Shown here: piece after piece, positions 20,202 to 31,900 of the stretch
Position numbering within the stretch: the first letter of the stretch is position 1
Layout of the letters: each line of letters starts with the position of its first letter
From: Chara braunii
Taxonomy: Eukaryota; Streptophyta; Charophyceae; Charales; Characeae
Direction of reading: 5' to 3'
NCBI GenBank assembly: GCA_003427395.1
Contig: BFEA01000211.1
Location: 2,312,666-2,373,927, forward strand
Length of the DNA stretch: 61,262 nucleotides
Notes under the pieces: model-generated
Database searches by the model: none
Told to the model about the DNA's origin: nothing
The model's input: only the letters and a program-made list of their open reading frames with translations
Position numbers and translations under genes: made by a program

Positions 20202-20669
20202 CGTAGTCCACTAGTGATAATAACATCTGAGAAGTTGGCGAGAGAGGAGATCGACTTTGGTGTAGATGTCATCACTCGTTGGTAGTCAAGTTGTCTAGTT
20301 GTTTTCATTGTTGTACTCGTAGTCTTAGTTTGTAGAGTAGGTGGGGTGCCAGGCGCCATTCAAAGAGAGAGAAAGCCACATTGGGTTATGCTGTTGGTGT
20401 TGCCTTGTTGGGCTTGGACATTGACTCACGATTCTTCTGTGTCATTCTCAAATGAATGGTTACTCGGTTTCATTGTGCTATCTGCTCTGGCTTTGACTAC
20501 TTGGACTTCAATGTGATTTTGCATCTTTGAATTTCTGTGCATCGTTCACATTCACGTTTTTTGCATTTATTATTATTATTATCATTATTATTATTATTTG
20601 CATGATTTGGGTGCATTCGACATCTGTAAGTGGGGGATCTAAGGGTGTGTGTGAGGTGAGAGGACTTAC

Positions 20670-20750
20670 CTGGTGCTGATGCATGCAGCATTGGCCGCTA
20701 TTTGCTCATCAGGAGAGCTGTTGTCGTCAGCTGCGGCATTGTAGGATAGG
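20670..20750 (-). CDS. Exon-like segment 4
   Basis: Minus-strand frame reads YNAAADDNSSPDEQIAANAA then CISTR and ends at CACCAG|GTAAGTCC (20664-20669). No family recognised; start not defined. Confidence 0.3.
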
Positions 20751-21749
20751 TTAGGTGGGGTCTGTCATCCGTAGTCTGGGCATCAAGTACCTGATAGGAT
20801 ATCAACGTTGGTTCCACGCTGACAATGATGATGAGATCTTGCCGGCTTTGTCAGTTTTGAGATCTTGATGTCTTTCTGTTTGATGAAACTAGTGATGCAA
20901 TTTGTTGTTGGTTTGAGGCCACGATTATCTGGTCTCTTGTACATGATACTGCCTGATGATCGAAGTTGCTATTCATTGATTGGTTGGCATAATCGTTATT
21001 CAGCGTTATTACTATTATTTTATTATTATTATTTTTTTATTACTATTATTATTATTAGTATAATCAGACTCGTTCTCATTCGTGCATTTGGACATGCGCG
21101 CAACAAACTAGCGATAGGCTGATCTCAAACCACAAACACAGATCAGATTTAAGTTTATGATGATTAAAAGTCCACACAACTCTTCCATTCAGGATCACCC
21201 GGGGTATTCCCCGAGTCAGGCACGCTGACTCCCTAGCATTCGCATACGCGCTGAATTTTGCTCACTTCGTCTTCAAGCAACCTTCAGATCACCCTCACAC
21301 GAGACGCTNTAACAACATTTAGCAAGGCTCACGCAACGATGAAGGAATAGNTGGGNGTTGCCGCTTGTTCTGTACAACACCANCCATGAGTAAGCACGGT
21401 CCCTCGCGGTACTTGCAGACTGGGACTGAGTAAGACTGGGANTGGATGCAGCTGACTCGACAAGGATGGACTATGCCACTTACTCGNTGCTGANAGCGAT
21501 GGTTGAAGGANCGCTTCCNGACNTTCCGGAAGCANCGGTAACCTTGACACNGTCGGCTGGGCANCAGTTTGCTGACTTGACCATTCCGGACTATAGCAAA
21601 TGCGATTGTGACCTTTCAGAGATCCTAGCTACAAACCTAATCCACGCACAACGTAGACAGACTCATGCAGACAATAAGAGACGGATGCATGTAATCATCA
21701 ACANACAAACGAGACAAAAACAGGAAGACAGAGAGTGAGAGAAACTCAC

Positions 21750-21840
21750 CTTGTATCGGCGATGGTCTGCATGAGCGACCTCTTCAAGTATTTCGTTNCC
21801 NGCTNACGTCAACAGTTACATTGTCGATTAGTAGGNAGAT
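21750..21840 (-). CDS. Exon-like segment 3, second copy
   Basis: Homologous to the segment at 19783, including the donor. Several N in 21309-22187 prevent full reading. Flanking sequence is also shared (TCTGGGCATCAA at 18690 and 20780; GGCGTCAAG at 21866), so the duplication includes introns. Confidence 0.4.
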
Positions 21841-23663
21841 GGTAGCTCTGTAGGGAGTAGGCTGGGCGTCAAGCACCAGATAGGACATCAACTCTGGGTT
21901 CTCATTAATGGTGATAATGAGACTATTACANCATTGTCNATTATGAACTCTTNGTGTGTTCTTATCTNGTGAATCTCNTGATGCAATTCTGATGTTGGTT
22001 CGGGGTCAAGACTACCTGGTCTCAAAATGTATGATGCTGTTTCCTGAAGTACGCTACCACTCATTTTCCCTGCATTTTATTATTGTCATTCTTATTGATT
22101 GATTANTATATTTATTACTATTATTATTATATTTATTATTATTATTATTANTAGTAGTAGTAGTAGTANTNTTNNNNCNANNNNNGTTCTCGTTCGCGCT
22201 TTCCACGCATGCAAAACAGTAGCGCGACAAACTGGCAACATGTGTTTGCTCAAAACTCAGAGATATGGGAACCCGAGTACGGGTTCACTTTCAATGGTTG
22301 TGGCGACTCAGCGCCCTAATGAGTCTGCTCACATACACCGGACCACCCTGGGTACCTCAGACAAGACGGTACTACACCGACACGGGAACCCACGGCTAAC
22401 ATACGAGACCAGGTAGACAGTCTGACTGAACAAACAGACAGTCGGATTGGGCAGACAGACAGTCGAACTGAACAGCAAAGGGGGCAGACAGACAGACAAG
22501 ATAGGCAGGCAAAACAGGAAACAGATATACAAGGGAAAACAGACAGGCAGGGAGACTTATATGTGACACCAGTAGCCTTCGTTGTCGGATCTCCCTCCTC
22601 CCGGACTACTGCACTATCCTGTACTATGTAAGAAAGGGTCGGTTTTGTTTTTGTCTGCACTGTTACGCTATGCGACATGCACCATGTTAAGTAGGAGTGC
22701 AGTGACACATACAGACAGACAAGACACACGCAGACGAACAAGTGACACGGTTACAATGACGCGCACAAACGAGAAGAAACACACTGCAACGCGATCAGAC
22801 ACTGACAAGCACTGCCGATCGATCGTGGGGTGAGCTGATAAGTGGGCAGACAATTGGACAACAGACAAGCCGCAGGCAGACGCAAGAGAGAGAGAGCTGC
22901 ATTGGGTTATGGTGTTGGTGTTGCCCAAATGGGCTTGGACAAGTGACTCACGATTTGCTGTATCATTCTCGAATGGATAGTTACTCAATTCCAATGTGCC
23001 ATCTGCTCTGGCTATGACTAATTGGACTTCAGTATAATCTAGCAGTTAGGATTTCTGTGCTTCGTCCAGATTGCAAACAGACTGGTCTCATTCACACTTT
23101 GCCTGCATTTAAACCGCGACGCAGTAAACTGGCGGCATGAACCCGCACAATACTCAGAGAATCGCAACCGGATATGCGTTCTCTTGCAATTGGCTATTGC
23201 GACTGTGCGCCTAAATAACTCGCTGATCACACACGGGATCACCCTGGGTACCCCACAAACACACTCTCAGAACACACGCATAAACTCACGGTCGTTAGAT
23301 ACTGAGACACAGCAGGAAACAGATAGGGAGTACAGTAATACAGGGACACAGACGTAAACAGGGGTAGGAAACGTGCGACATTGGTCGCTGCATGCTCGTA
23401 CTTCAGCAAGTTGTTGAAGTCATCACCCGGCTGTAGTCTAGGCTAGATAGGATCAGCCGCGTGTACTCAGGGCGCCGAGCACCGGGCAGGTTATCAACGT
23501 TGGTTCTTCGTTAATAATGATGACAAGACTATTTCAGCATTGCCAACTATGAGCTTTTCCTGTGCTCTTATTTGATGAAACTAGTGGAGAAGTTTTCTGT
23601 TGGTTTGAGGTCACTATTATCAGACTTTGTGTAAATAATGTTGTTTTACTGACGTTCGCTGTT

Positions 23664-23672
23664 TTCATTTTA

Positions 23673-23730
<58 letters not shown>

Positions 23731-23732
23731 GC
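23664..23732. repeat. (ATT)n microsatellite, near perfect
   Basis: About 20 uninterrupted ATT units, the purest tract in the array. Confidence 0.95.
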
Positions 23733-23735
23733 GAG

Positions 23736-24260
23736 GCTACGCCCACTCAGCCCCTTCGGGGCCCTTTTTTGCCGTATGTCGGCCGCCCTAAGTGAAGGCA
23801 GGAGCGACAGGCCCTCAGGGCCTCGATTTTCAGGGTACCCCGCAACTGGTGAAATTCAGACAGTTGCGCTGCACCAGTTGATTGAAGGCGCCCAGGCCCA
23901 GGCCATATTTTGCAACTGTATCTGAATGGTGACCTGGGGTTGACACGTGAAAAAGACCGTGAGCAGGCCAAGGGCAGTTGCGCACATGTAACCATCAGGC
24001 CCTGGGCCTGCGTGTGAAGTTTGGGCCTGTGCCTACCGGGGCCTACTGGAAGCTTCCTGGACTGGACGCAGGGAGGCCACTTCGATATAGGGAAGGGCCT
24101 GCCTCCTCATTCGGCATTCGGGTGCTGGCTGCATGCTGCGGGAGCGCTGCTGCGCTGCGCCAAGAGAGGTGCAAGCCAGGCCAGCGCTAGGCGGTAGGGC
24201 GCTGCCTGCGCACCAGGGCACTGGCGGCCATAGCCGGGCTGCATGGGGGTGCAGTAGAGG
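23736..24260. other. GC-rich block with many GGCCTG/CAGGCC words
   Basis: Composition changes sharply from (ATT)n to GC-rich DNA with repeated GGGCCTG, CCAGGCCC and a CCCCTTCGGGG hairpin. GCCGTATGTCGGCCGCC at 23772-23788 has a near match at 38218-38234. No ORF recognised; it may be a separate insertion. Confidence 0.4.
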
Positions 24261-24312
24261 CGAAGGGCGTTGTGGGTTATCAAGGGAAAGTATATATGAT
24301 GAGGACACGTAC

Positions 24313-24350
24313 CTGGTGGAGGAAGAGGTCGGCATTAGTGCCGACATCAT
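24313..24350 (-). CDS. Exon-like segment 5
   Basis: Minus-strand frame MMSALMPTSSSTR ends at CACCAG|GTACGTGTCC (24307-24312). A related but decayed stretch without a clear donor is at about 20230-20275. Downstream DNA (24400-24640) is shared with 20330-20560 and 22890-23060. Confidence 0.3.
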
Positions 24351-25024
24351 NAACCGATAGTCGTCAAGATTGTCTGATTGCAGTTGTACTATAATAGTGG
24401 ACGTAGGCTATAGTATAGGTAGGGTGCCAGACGCCATTCAAGAGAGAGAAAGCTACATTGGGATGTACTGTTGGTATTGCCGTTTGGACTTGGACATTGA
24501 CTTACAAAACCTGCTGTATCATTTTCAAAAGGGGTGGCTACTTGGTTCCATTATGCTATCTACTCTTGTTTTGGCTACTTGGACTGATCATGTGATTCTG
24601 CGAGGTGAATTTCAGTGCTTCGTCTACATTCATGTCTCTAGCAATTAATTAGTAATATTATTATTATTGTTATTATTATTATTGCTATTATTAGCAGGTT
24701 CACTTCCTTCGCCCTTCTCCTACACGAGAACAGCAGCACACCCAAACTATGATAGACAATGACGAAGAGAGAAAGGGAACATGCGTACAACAAAGGAGGG
24801 CAAAGAGAGAAAGAAGGAAGAGACCGTAGGTAAAGTTGTGGAGTGAAGTAGGCTGGGGCATTGGGGTTGCCATGGGCCTCAGAACTTGAGTTATGGCTCA
24901 CTACTACATTGTATTGCTCTGTTTGGCTGAATGCGCAAAGCTATGATACTCGCTGCTTATATATGACGATTCAGACGACTGTGTGATCTCGCAATCCGGG
25001 TTTTGATATCATTCGTTTTCATAA

Positions 25025-25094
25025 TCTTTGATATTATCATTATTATTATTATTATTAATGTTATTATTATTATTTTTTATCATTATTATTATTA

Positions 25095-25170
<76 letters not shown>

Positions 25171-25215
25171 TTCTTTATCAGTATTATTGTTATTATTATT
25201 ATTGACATTATTATT
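25025..25215. repeat. (ATT)n microsatellite, about 190 bp
   Basis: Longest ATT tract of the window, with a few TTC/ATG interruptions. Reading frames made of Ile, Leu or Asn runs across it are artefacts. Confidence 0.95.
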
Positions 25216-25699
25216 ACTTATATCGACGGGACCACATACTAGAATAGGAATCAGAATCGGATAGGGATGCGAGGCAGCATAGCGAAGGAGGGGCACCAAC
25301 AAGTATGACGACTCTTACCTCCTTAATCCTCCTCCGCTTTCCTATACCTAAACCCCACGTAAGCGCACAACTACCTTCGAACAACATGAGTAGACATAAT
25401 ATTTTTCGATGGCTTACTGAGATCAGAAGGGTAAGGGACTCAGAATTAAAAACTCTTAAAGTCTTGGATTGCGGGTAGAGAAAAAGGGTGCCTGAGTGTG
25501 AAACTGATTGCTTCTGGATACAACAATCTTATTGTGGGCGCTGATCGGAGGTATGGATACATGCTATCAGACCTCTCGCAATCATTCTCTTTATATGCCA
25601 TCCAAACGGATGATGGGTACCTTGGTTTGAGTTGCCATAATTAACTGTCATGAATCACACCGATCATTGCTCATTATACATCTGATCCAGCAATAAGTT
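25216..25699. other. No gene seen
   Basis: Unique-looking sequence between the last ATT tract and the satellite; no frame or RNA recognised. Confidence 0.4.
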
Positions 25700-26640
25700 T
25701 CAAAACTAACAACGATTCAGGGCTTGAATGCCATCAAAAGCGATGACTTGAGCCATAGGTAAGACTTGTGTGGAGGTAAGAATAGCAGGGAAAGCCTGCC
25801 TTAACTCCAAATGAGCCTTACACTTGGTCAGTGGTAAGTGCAGGGACCCTTGGACACCCGCCTTATTGAGGGATAGCCACTGATAAGAGTANCAGGGGAA
25901 TCCTGTCTTATCAGTAACTAGTCTGATATAAGAGTTGTGAGGTTTCAAGGACACCTACCTTATCATTAACCAACTTAGCATTCTTTTCAGTGGCAAGAGT
26001 AAGCACGGACCCTTGGACACCCGCCTTATTGAGGGCTAACCACTGATAAGAGTAGCAGGGGAATCCTATCTTATCAGTGAGTAGTCTAATATAAGAGTTG
26101 TGAGGTTTCAAGGATACCTGCCTTATCATTGATCAAACCTAACATTCTTTTCAATGGTAAGAGTAAGCAATGACCCTTTGACACCCGCCTTATTGAGGGC
26201 TAGCCATTGATAAGAGTAGCAGGGGAATCTTGTCTTATCAGTGACTAGTCTGATATAAGAGTTGTGAGGTTTCAAGGACACCTGCCGTATCATTGATCAA
26301 ACCTAACATTTTTTTCAATGGTAAGAGTAAGCAAGGACCCTTGGACACCTGCCTTATTGAGGGCTAGCCAGTGATAAGAGTAGTAGGGGAATCTTGTCTT
26401 ATTAGTGACTAGTCTGATATAAGAGCAGCGAGGTTTCAAGGACATATGCCTTATCAATAAACATCCTAACGCTTAGTCAGTGATAAGAATAGCAAGAATC
26501 CTTGGACACCCGCCTTATTGAGGGTTAGTAAGTGATAAGAGTAGCAGTGAAATCTTGTCTTATCAGTGACTAATCCAATATAAGAAGTAGCGAGGTTTCA
26601 AGGACACATGTCTTATCAGTGGCTAGCCATAGGATAAGCC
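25700..26640. repeat. Satellite of about 163-bp period, five to six copies
   Basis: The landmark CCTTATTGAGGG recurs at about 25861, 26023, 26188, 26352 and 26513, giving periods of 161-165 bp. Units hold many GATAAG/CTTATC words in both orientations, e.g. CTTATCAGTGACTAGTCTGA followed by TATAAG, which can fold. Divergence between units is moderate. Confidence 0.85.
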
Positions 26641-27830
26641 TACCGCTAAATGTGCTTGGCACACCGTGACCAAGACCCACAAGTTTGCCCTTGTCAAACA
26701 AACCTCCAGTAACAGATGGATATGTCCTAAATGGTCTGCCATACCGCCGCTAACTTTCTCCACAATCTGCATTGTTGGGTCCTAACTAACTATCTCTGAT
26801 TCTACTGAAAAAGGATAAGTGAGATCTTGCCTCAGAGAAAGACTATCCATTCATCTGATTATTTTCCATGAGATTCTTTCCACAAGTTGGAGTGATGATG
26901 TGATCAGGTGTGTTGGGAGAAGGAAAGGNACCTCAGATAGGATAATCCNAAAAGGGATAAGAATGAGATAGTGAAAAGGAGTATGGAGAATTGTCGTGAC
27001 AGTAAAAGGGAAGTGAATTGTTATTCACTACCTGAAGCGAAAGGGCAACANCCCAAACATTTAGCTAAGGATAGAAGTCAGACAAAAGACACAGAGTCTA
27101 GAAGNAACTTTCTAGATCTCAGTAGGGAAGAGCGATGTTAAGTTTCTTTTAGACTGTGTTGTGTCTACAGGTTTCGACACTTCGGAGAACTTACGGGACA
27201 TCCGTAAGAANAACAATTCTGTTATCTCTGGATAACAGGTCGGTAGAACTCCAAATCAACTTCCACCCACGGCTTGACATCCACACCTAAGACAAGACCT
27301 AAGAAGGGAACAGATAAATCTATCCCCTGTATCTGTGCCTAAATTTTCCAAATCACACTCAGGAGTCTTCGAAATGTATGAGGCTGGGGTAAAATGGAGT
27401 AAGGGTTAGGAAATAATGTTGTTTTCAAGGGCTTGGGGCGTGAGTGACATGCTATGAATGGATTAAAGGTTGACGCCTCTAGCGCATTTTGTGTCTGCAT
27501 TTGTATGTGTGTATATTGTTTCTTGCATTTGCACAGGTGTTGGACAATTGTGTTGTCTTCTGAGTTTGGGATCTTCTGGATATTCGGGCAAAGGGGCACG
27601 GCAATCGTGAAAGTCAGGTCCACCGCTCAGTCAGCTCCCCTGATTTACATACATATATACATATATATATATACTTGTGAATGGGATCGTAGTTGGTCTG
27701 GATCGAAAAATCATTTGTCTAGGCTTCTGTTTGAGAGAATAGGAGACTACAAAAGGGAATCGACCCTGGCATTCTCACATGATGAGCAAAGAAAAACGTT
27801 GAGTCATTGTCATATTTAGCTAAGCGTGGA
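26641..27830. other. No recognised gene; assembly N present
   Basis: Contains isolated N at 26929-27211. A (TA)n-rich tract lies at about 27645-27674. A plus frame at 27454-27819 is Cys/Ile-rich and not recognised. Confidence 0.4.
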
Positions 27831-27934
27831 AGACTGTCCGAGAAGTCGACCTGATTAGATAGTCAGTCCGGAGAGTTAGCACCTCGGGGCTCGACATACG
27901 GGTCAGTCTTAAGGTGTTCTACCGCGCGTATGCC

Positions 27935-28187
27935 TATGATACGGCGATCGAGAAAACGCCCTCGGCTGACCTACCTCTGCGATTGCATGTAAAAGCCTTC
28001 GCATGTGGGTCAGTAGCTCAACAGGAATACGCCCACCTAAGGGATGGTGACAACTCCCGCAGGTGGAGGTAATGTTGTACCTCGCGGGCCCCTAACCTGT
28101 CGTAGGGAGTCGCGAGAGGTATAACACACGCGCACGGTCGGAATTGGTATTTCATAAAGTGACAAAAAGAAACTCCTGCGTGACACG
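27935..28187 (-). repeat. Inverted-repeat arm L1 (pairs with R1)
   Basis: Its reverse complement matches 31003-31270 (arm R1): GCGTTTCTCG, GAGGTGG-CCAGCCGAGGG, CCTACGACA and TGTCACGCAGGAGTT. The same head-to-head pair recurs as 42170-42501 with 44014-44290, and 53000-53284 with about 54865-55130. The TGTCACGC ends face each other. Confidence 0.7.
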
Positions 28188-28250
28188 ATCGTGAGGTCCA
28201 ACACCAAAAATATTACTTTGTGTCTGGGTGTGGGACCGCCGTGCGTGACA

Positions 28251-30193
28251 ACGCGCTTCTTCATGCGGCTGCAACGGAACTCTGATGAGTAGGCACCTTT
28301 AATCGTCTGTGTAACTGTAATGTTGGGCGGGCGCCATTGTAACTTTATGTTTCTTCTTGCGCTTCGTCTTTCCCACCTTTCTTCTCTTTCTCTTGCTACG
28401 TTTTTGGTAGTTGCGATCTGCATGATTGGACCGATGTGTGGAGAGCGGCTACGTCCCCCACGCCACGATCAGACCATGCAGACGTAGGCAATCCCTCCCC
28501 CTTCCCTTCCTCTAAGTCCTTGTAATTCCATGTTCTTCGCGCATGCATGCACATTATAAATTCTGGCTCCGCGATTAGTTAACTCTCTTAACCAGCTGCT
28601 GGAAGCTCGGGGTTGTGCGATAAGGAAGGGTCGGCATACGAGCAAGAGGTGAGTAGAGTAGGAGTCGGGCGACCCGACGAGCTGGTGCCAGATGCGCGGG
28701 GTTGACTCGGGCCACGATGGACTGTGGGCGTGGGCGAACCTGACGGGTGCGGGAGGACTAAGCGGGGTGACGGCTTCGTGGGTTGGTGCGCGATGACGGA
28801 TAGTCCGCATCGGAAAAAAAGAGAGAGAGGAAGAGAGAGAGTTGAGGTCGATGGATGAGGAGTTGCTGTTTTCTTCATCTTTTCTCCCTCCTGTCTCGTG
28901 TATATAAGTTTTGATTTCGGCTCTGGGCGGTTTGCCCGATCTTTGTTTGTCGGAACTTGAGCTTGGGTTTTTGCTCACACTTGTCCTTGCGATTTTTCCC
29001 ACCTCCGAGGCACTATGTGTATGATTGTTGAATGTATGGATGTGTGGATGCCATGATTGATTGCTTATCTTTCTCCTGGATCCTTGTCTTTGGTTTTTGT
29101 TTGTCGCATTTGATGCACTCGTGTGTAGAATAGGAATTTTGCGCAATCAATAATTTTGTCCTTGTCTTGCTTGTCCTTTGATCGAGCTGTTGTGATCGTT
29201 GCAGCTTGCATACTCAGAACATCACGGAGTAAGTTGACGATCGCCGCGCGAGGACACATGTAAAGCGTGATCTGAGTTGCGCACTTACACGTATCCTCGG
29301 GCGTCGACTCGTCAGGACCATCGATCGCAGATGCCCTGCCCGATTGAGAGTGGCCATCCCGGAATCCGCAGCGGCGCAGTCGTCCCGCACGAGCACGCGT
29401 AAGTCAGACACCCCTTGTGTGGCCTGCACGTGCTCGCACGCGGCGACCACGATCACCACGGACCCGCCCTGAGGCAACTCATAATACCGCCATGATAGAA
29501 AGACGCGATCCTGGAATTCCGACTGATCATACGACCCGGATTACTTCACCCCTTGGATAAACGAAATCCTGAGGCAGAGATACCCCTGTCACACTGAGAA
29601 TCAACTGTGTCCCCGGGAATTCCACTGCGCCACCTCTAGCGATCCCCGGTGTTCTGATTTCCCTTCTCCGGACCATACCTATTACTTCATCCACCCCGGA
29701 TTTGTCGTCATCACCACCAGTTTCCCTCCCTTTCGCCTTCTTCTTCCGTATCATCAACTCAGCGTCGTTCTGTGGCCGCCCATAGCCCCCTATTGGCCCA
29801 GCACATCCTGTGAGAATTGTCGACGATGAGGCGATCAGAGAACCCCGGAGTTCTGGAGGCGTAACCCGAACGCGAGCCGAGCAGCGCCACGTGGCAACTC
29901 CCGAAAGACAGGCTCATCGGAATCCTACCTACCCCGAAGGGACCCGCCCGCGAACCGCCGTCCCCGAAAACCCGTTGCTTGCTCGGTCTTGAGCGACCCG
30001 CGCATACCATTTGCCCTAGAACCCGAACACGCCCTCTCCGCCAAATTACACTCGAGCCCCCGAAAGACCCTGTCACAGGAGATCTCAGTTCCGACCTGGG
30101 ACTCCACTTTCCCACAAATCCTTGGCACACCCCTTTTCGCACTTTCAGACCCCCAACCTACTCCGATCAGGAAGTCGAGTTGGGCGTGAGGTT
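28251..30193 (+). repeat. 3' LTR, right fragment
   Basis: Resumes the LTR of the first element at (ACGC)GCTTCTTCATG and matches 4289-6162 closely, including a TATA box and the conserved AACTTGAGCTTGGGTTTTTG region. It ends near GGGCGTGAGGTT, where the 5' copy goes into its primer site. ACGC at 28251-28254 duplicates 15005-15008. One small insertion near 28318 distinguishes it from the 5' LTR. Confidence 0.85.
28901..28908 (+). promoter_or_regulatory. TATA box of the 3' LTR
   Basis: TATATAAG in the same context as 4877-4884. Confidence 0.55.
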
Positions 30194-30251
30194 GGGCGTC
30201 ACACCCTCGCGAGGTCCCTTGGGCTCAAGGAGCCGCGATTGACGGATCGTC

Positions 30252-31025
30252 GTGGAGTATGCGTCGACACCGAAAATTGGAGTTGTTCGTGGTCCACAGG
30301 TCGTCCGTGGTCCATCCGGCGGACAACATCGACTTCCCGCAGGCGACAGGCCCCCAACGACATTGTGTCGTTACCGTTGGCGCGTCGAGGGTTGGGGGGC
30401 GGTTCTTCGGCTACGACGCCATTCATGTGGCGGGGTTCTCCTTGGTGGCGTCGTCGGGCGACAGTCGACCTTTTCAAAATTTATTTTGTCCCTGTCGTGT
30501 GAGCAGCGCCGACCGACTGATGTTCTCCTCGACATCGTCCATTGCCCGACATTGACATGGGCGCGGGAGGGATCTCCTGTCAATGCAGATCGACAACTGC
30601 TGCGATTCATGGCAGACGTCCTCTGATGGCTACCGCTCCTATTACTGGCCACTCTTCTCTTGCTCCTTGTCGTCTTGTTGCATGCCTGTGTCGTTGTACG
30701 AGGTTCTCGTGGCAGACAAAGATAACAAGTGGCAGCGAAGGCGACAATGAAAAGGCGGGAGAGCTTCGCCGGGCAACACAAACGTGCGATTGAATTCTTC
30801 ATTCATAAGCGGCCGGTGTCGGGCCATCGTCCTCCCACATATGACCCCATGTTGTATAGTCATTTCCCGCCGCATCAGCAACCGCTACCGCCGGATCCGG
30901 AAGAGGAATGGGTGGACGATTTTTCCCACACTCTTCCTCTGGGGAGCAGTGTCAAGCGCATCGGTCCGGCACCGCACAAGGCAGCGCGGGACCCTCCCCG
31001 CCGCGTCACGCAGGAGTTGGTCTAA
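30252..31025 (+). pseudogene. Possible single-pass membrane protein ORF with PPTY motif
   Basis: In one frame, after TGA 30624-30626, comes a strongly hydrophobic run (WLPLLLLATLLLLLVVLLH) followed by basic RGSRGRQR, a TAA at 30723-30725, and a Pro-rich tail with RPPTYDP and PPHQQPLPPDPEEEWVDDF. The order hydrophobic helix, basic stop-transfer, proline-rich tail fits a membrane anchor. The N-terminal part reads better in another frame (FFGYDAIHVAGF at about 30400), so a frameshift is likely. It lies just outside the LTR end. It may be a host exon or an envelope-like remnant. The last residues run into repeat R1. Confidence 0.3.
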
Positions 31026-31550
31026 ATCCTTGTCGCGAATATACATGGAGCTTCCGCAAGCCGTTCCGGTCGAGTGCACCAGCCATACCTCTCACGAGCC
31101 CCTACGACAAGATAGGGCCTACACGAGGCACGACTTACCTCCACCTTACGGGAACTGTCACCTCCCTTCGGTGGGCGTATCACCGCCGAGCTACCAGTCC
31201 AAAGTACGAAAGTTAATCAGTTGCAATCGCAGAGGTGGACCAGCCGAGGGCGTTTCTCGTTCGCTGTAGCATAGGGGGTACGCACTGTATTATGCTTCTA
31301 TCGGACCCGCACACGAACCGACATCTTGGGGGGCTGAAGTCCCAAGCTCGACCCGTCGTCAGTCGACAAGGACGCATCTCACGCACCACGCGTACACCAC
31401 TCTACGAACATAGAATCAAAACACGCACGCATACGCACACTATACAAAACGATAGCGGACAAACAACGCGACAACAATCCTAGTCCCTTCAGTAACCATC
31501 CCATAAGTCTCCGATGCGAAAATCGGATAAGCGTCACGCGCGCGACTTTG

Positions 31551-31557
31551 TATAAAA
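31551..31557 (+). promoter_or_regulatory. TATA-like box in R1
   Basis: TATAAAA, conserved at 44552-44558 in U2; U3 has a degenerate form (GGATAAATAGCG). Confidence 0.35.
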
Positions 31558-31674
31558 CCACGCGGACGTAGGGCTAACTCATATCGACTCGCAATGCAAG
31601 CAAACGGTCGCAGTGATGGCGTACTATGTAGTACCCATACTTATGCGATCCTCGTTAATCTCGAGGGCCGCGTT

Positions 31675-31690
31675 CGACACTCAAGTGTCG
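31675..31690. other. Conserved hairpin CGACACT-CA-AGTGTCG
   Basis: Perfect 7-bp stem, present at the same place in U2 (44683-44696, 6-bp core) and U3 (55488-55503). Confidence 0.7.
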
Positions 31691-31866
31691 GCTGACACGC
31701 GCCTCGAGGGGTTGATCTCTCGACACAGGACAACCACCAAGTGCGGTTCAGAACCACACCCTCTTCTGCACCCTGCGGAGAGTGGGTGGTACACAGGTTC
31801 ATACCTGTGGTGACAATCGTCGCTTATGACCCTGGAGACCAGCTCCTTCACCTAGGGCCTGTAAAT

Positions 31867-31885
31867 AAGTCAAGGGGTTTGACTT
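31867..31885. other. Conserved hairpin AAGTCAA-GGGG-TTTGACTT
   Basis: Seven- to eight-bp stem around a G-rich loop. It recurs at 44880-44898 and about 55679-55698, the only part of that neighbourhood unchanged in all three units. Confidence 0.7.
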
Positions 31886-31900
31886 TGACGGTTGTCACAA

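Larger units (their letters stand above)
30956..31900 (+). repeat. Arm R1 and promoter-like part of unit U1
   Basis: Homologous to about 43965-44900 (U2) and about 54865-55700 (U3). Shared landmarks are GCGCATCGGT, GCGTCACGCAGGAGTTGG, TATAAAA, CGACACTCAAGTGTCG and AAGTCAAGGGGTTTGACTT. The first about 300 bp are an inverted copy of arm L1. No conserved ORF runs through the three copies. Confidence 0.7.

Noticed and set aside
25003-25302. Poly-Ile, poly-Leu and poly-Asn frames
   Set aside because: Translations of an (ATT)n microsatellite.
28270-28282. CTGATGAG as part of a hammerhead ribozyme
   Set aside because: The 5' LTR copy reads CTGATTAG, and no GAAA box or stems of the required layout are nearby.
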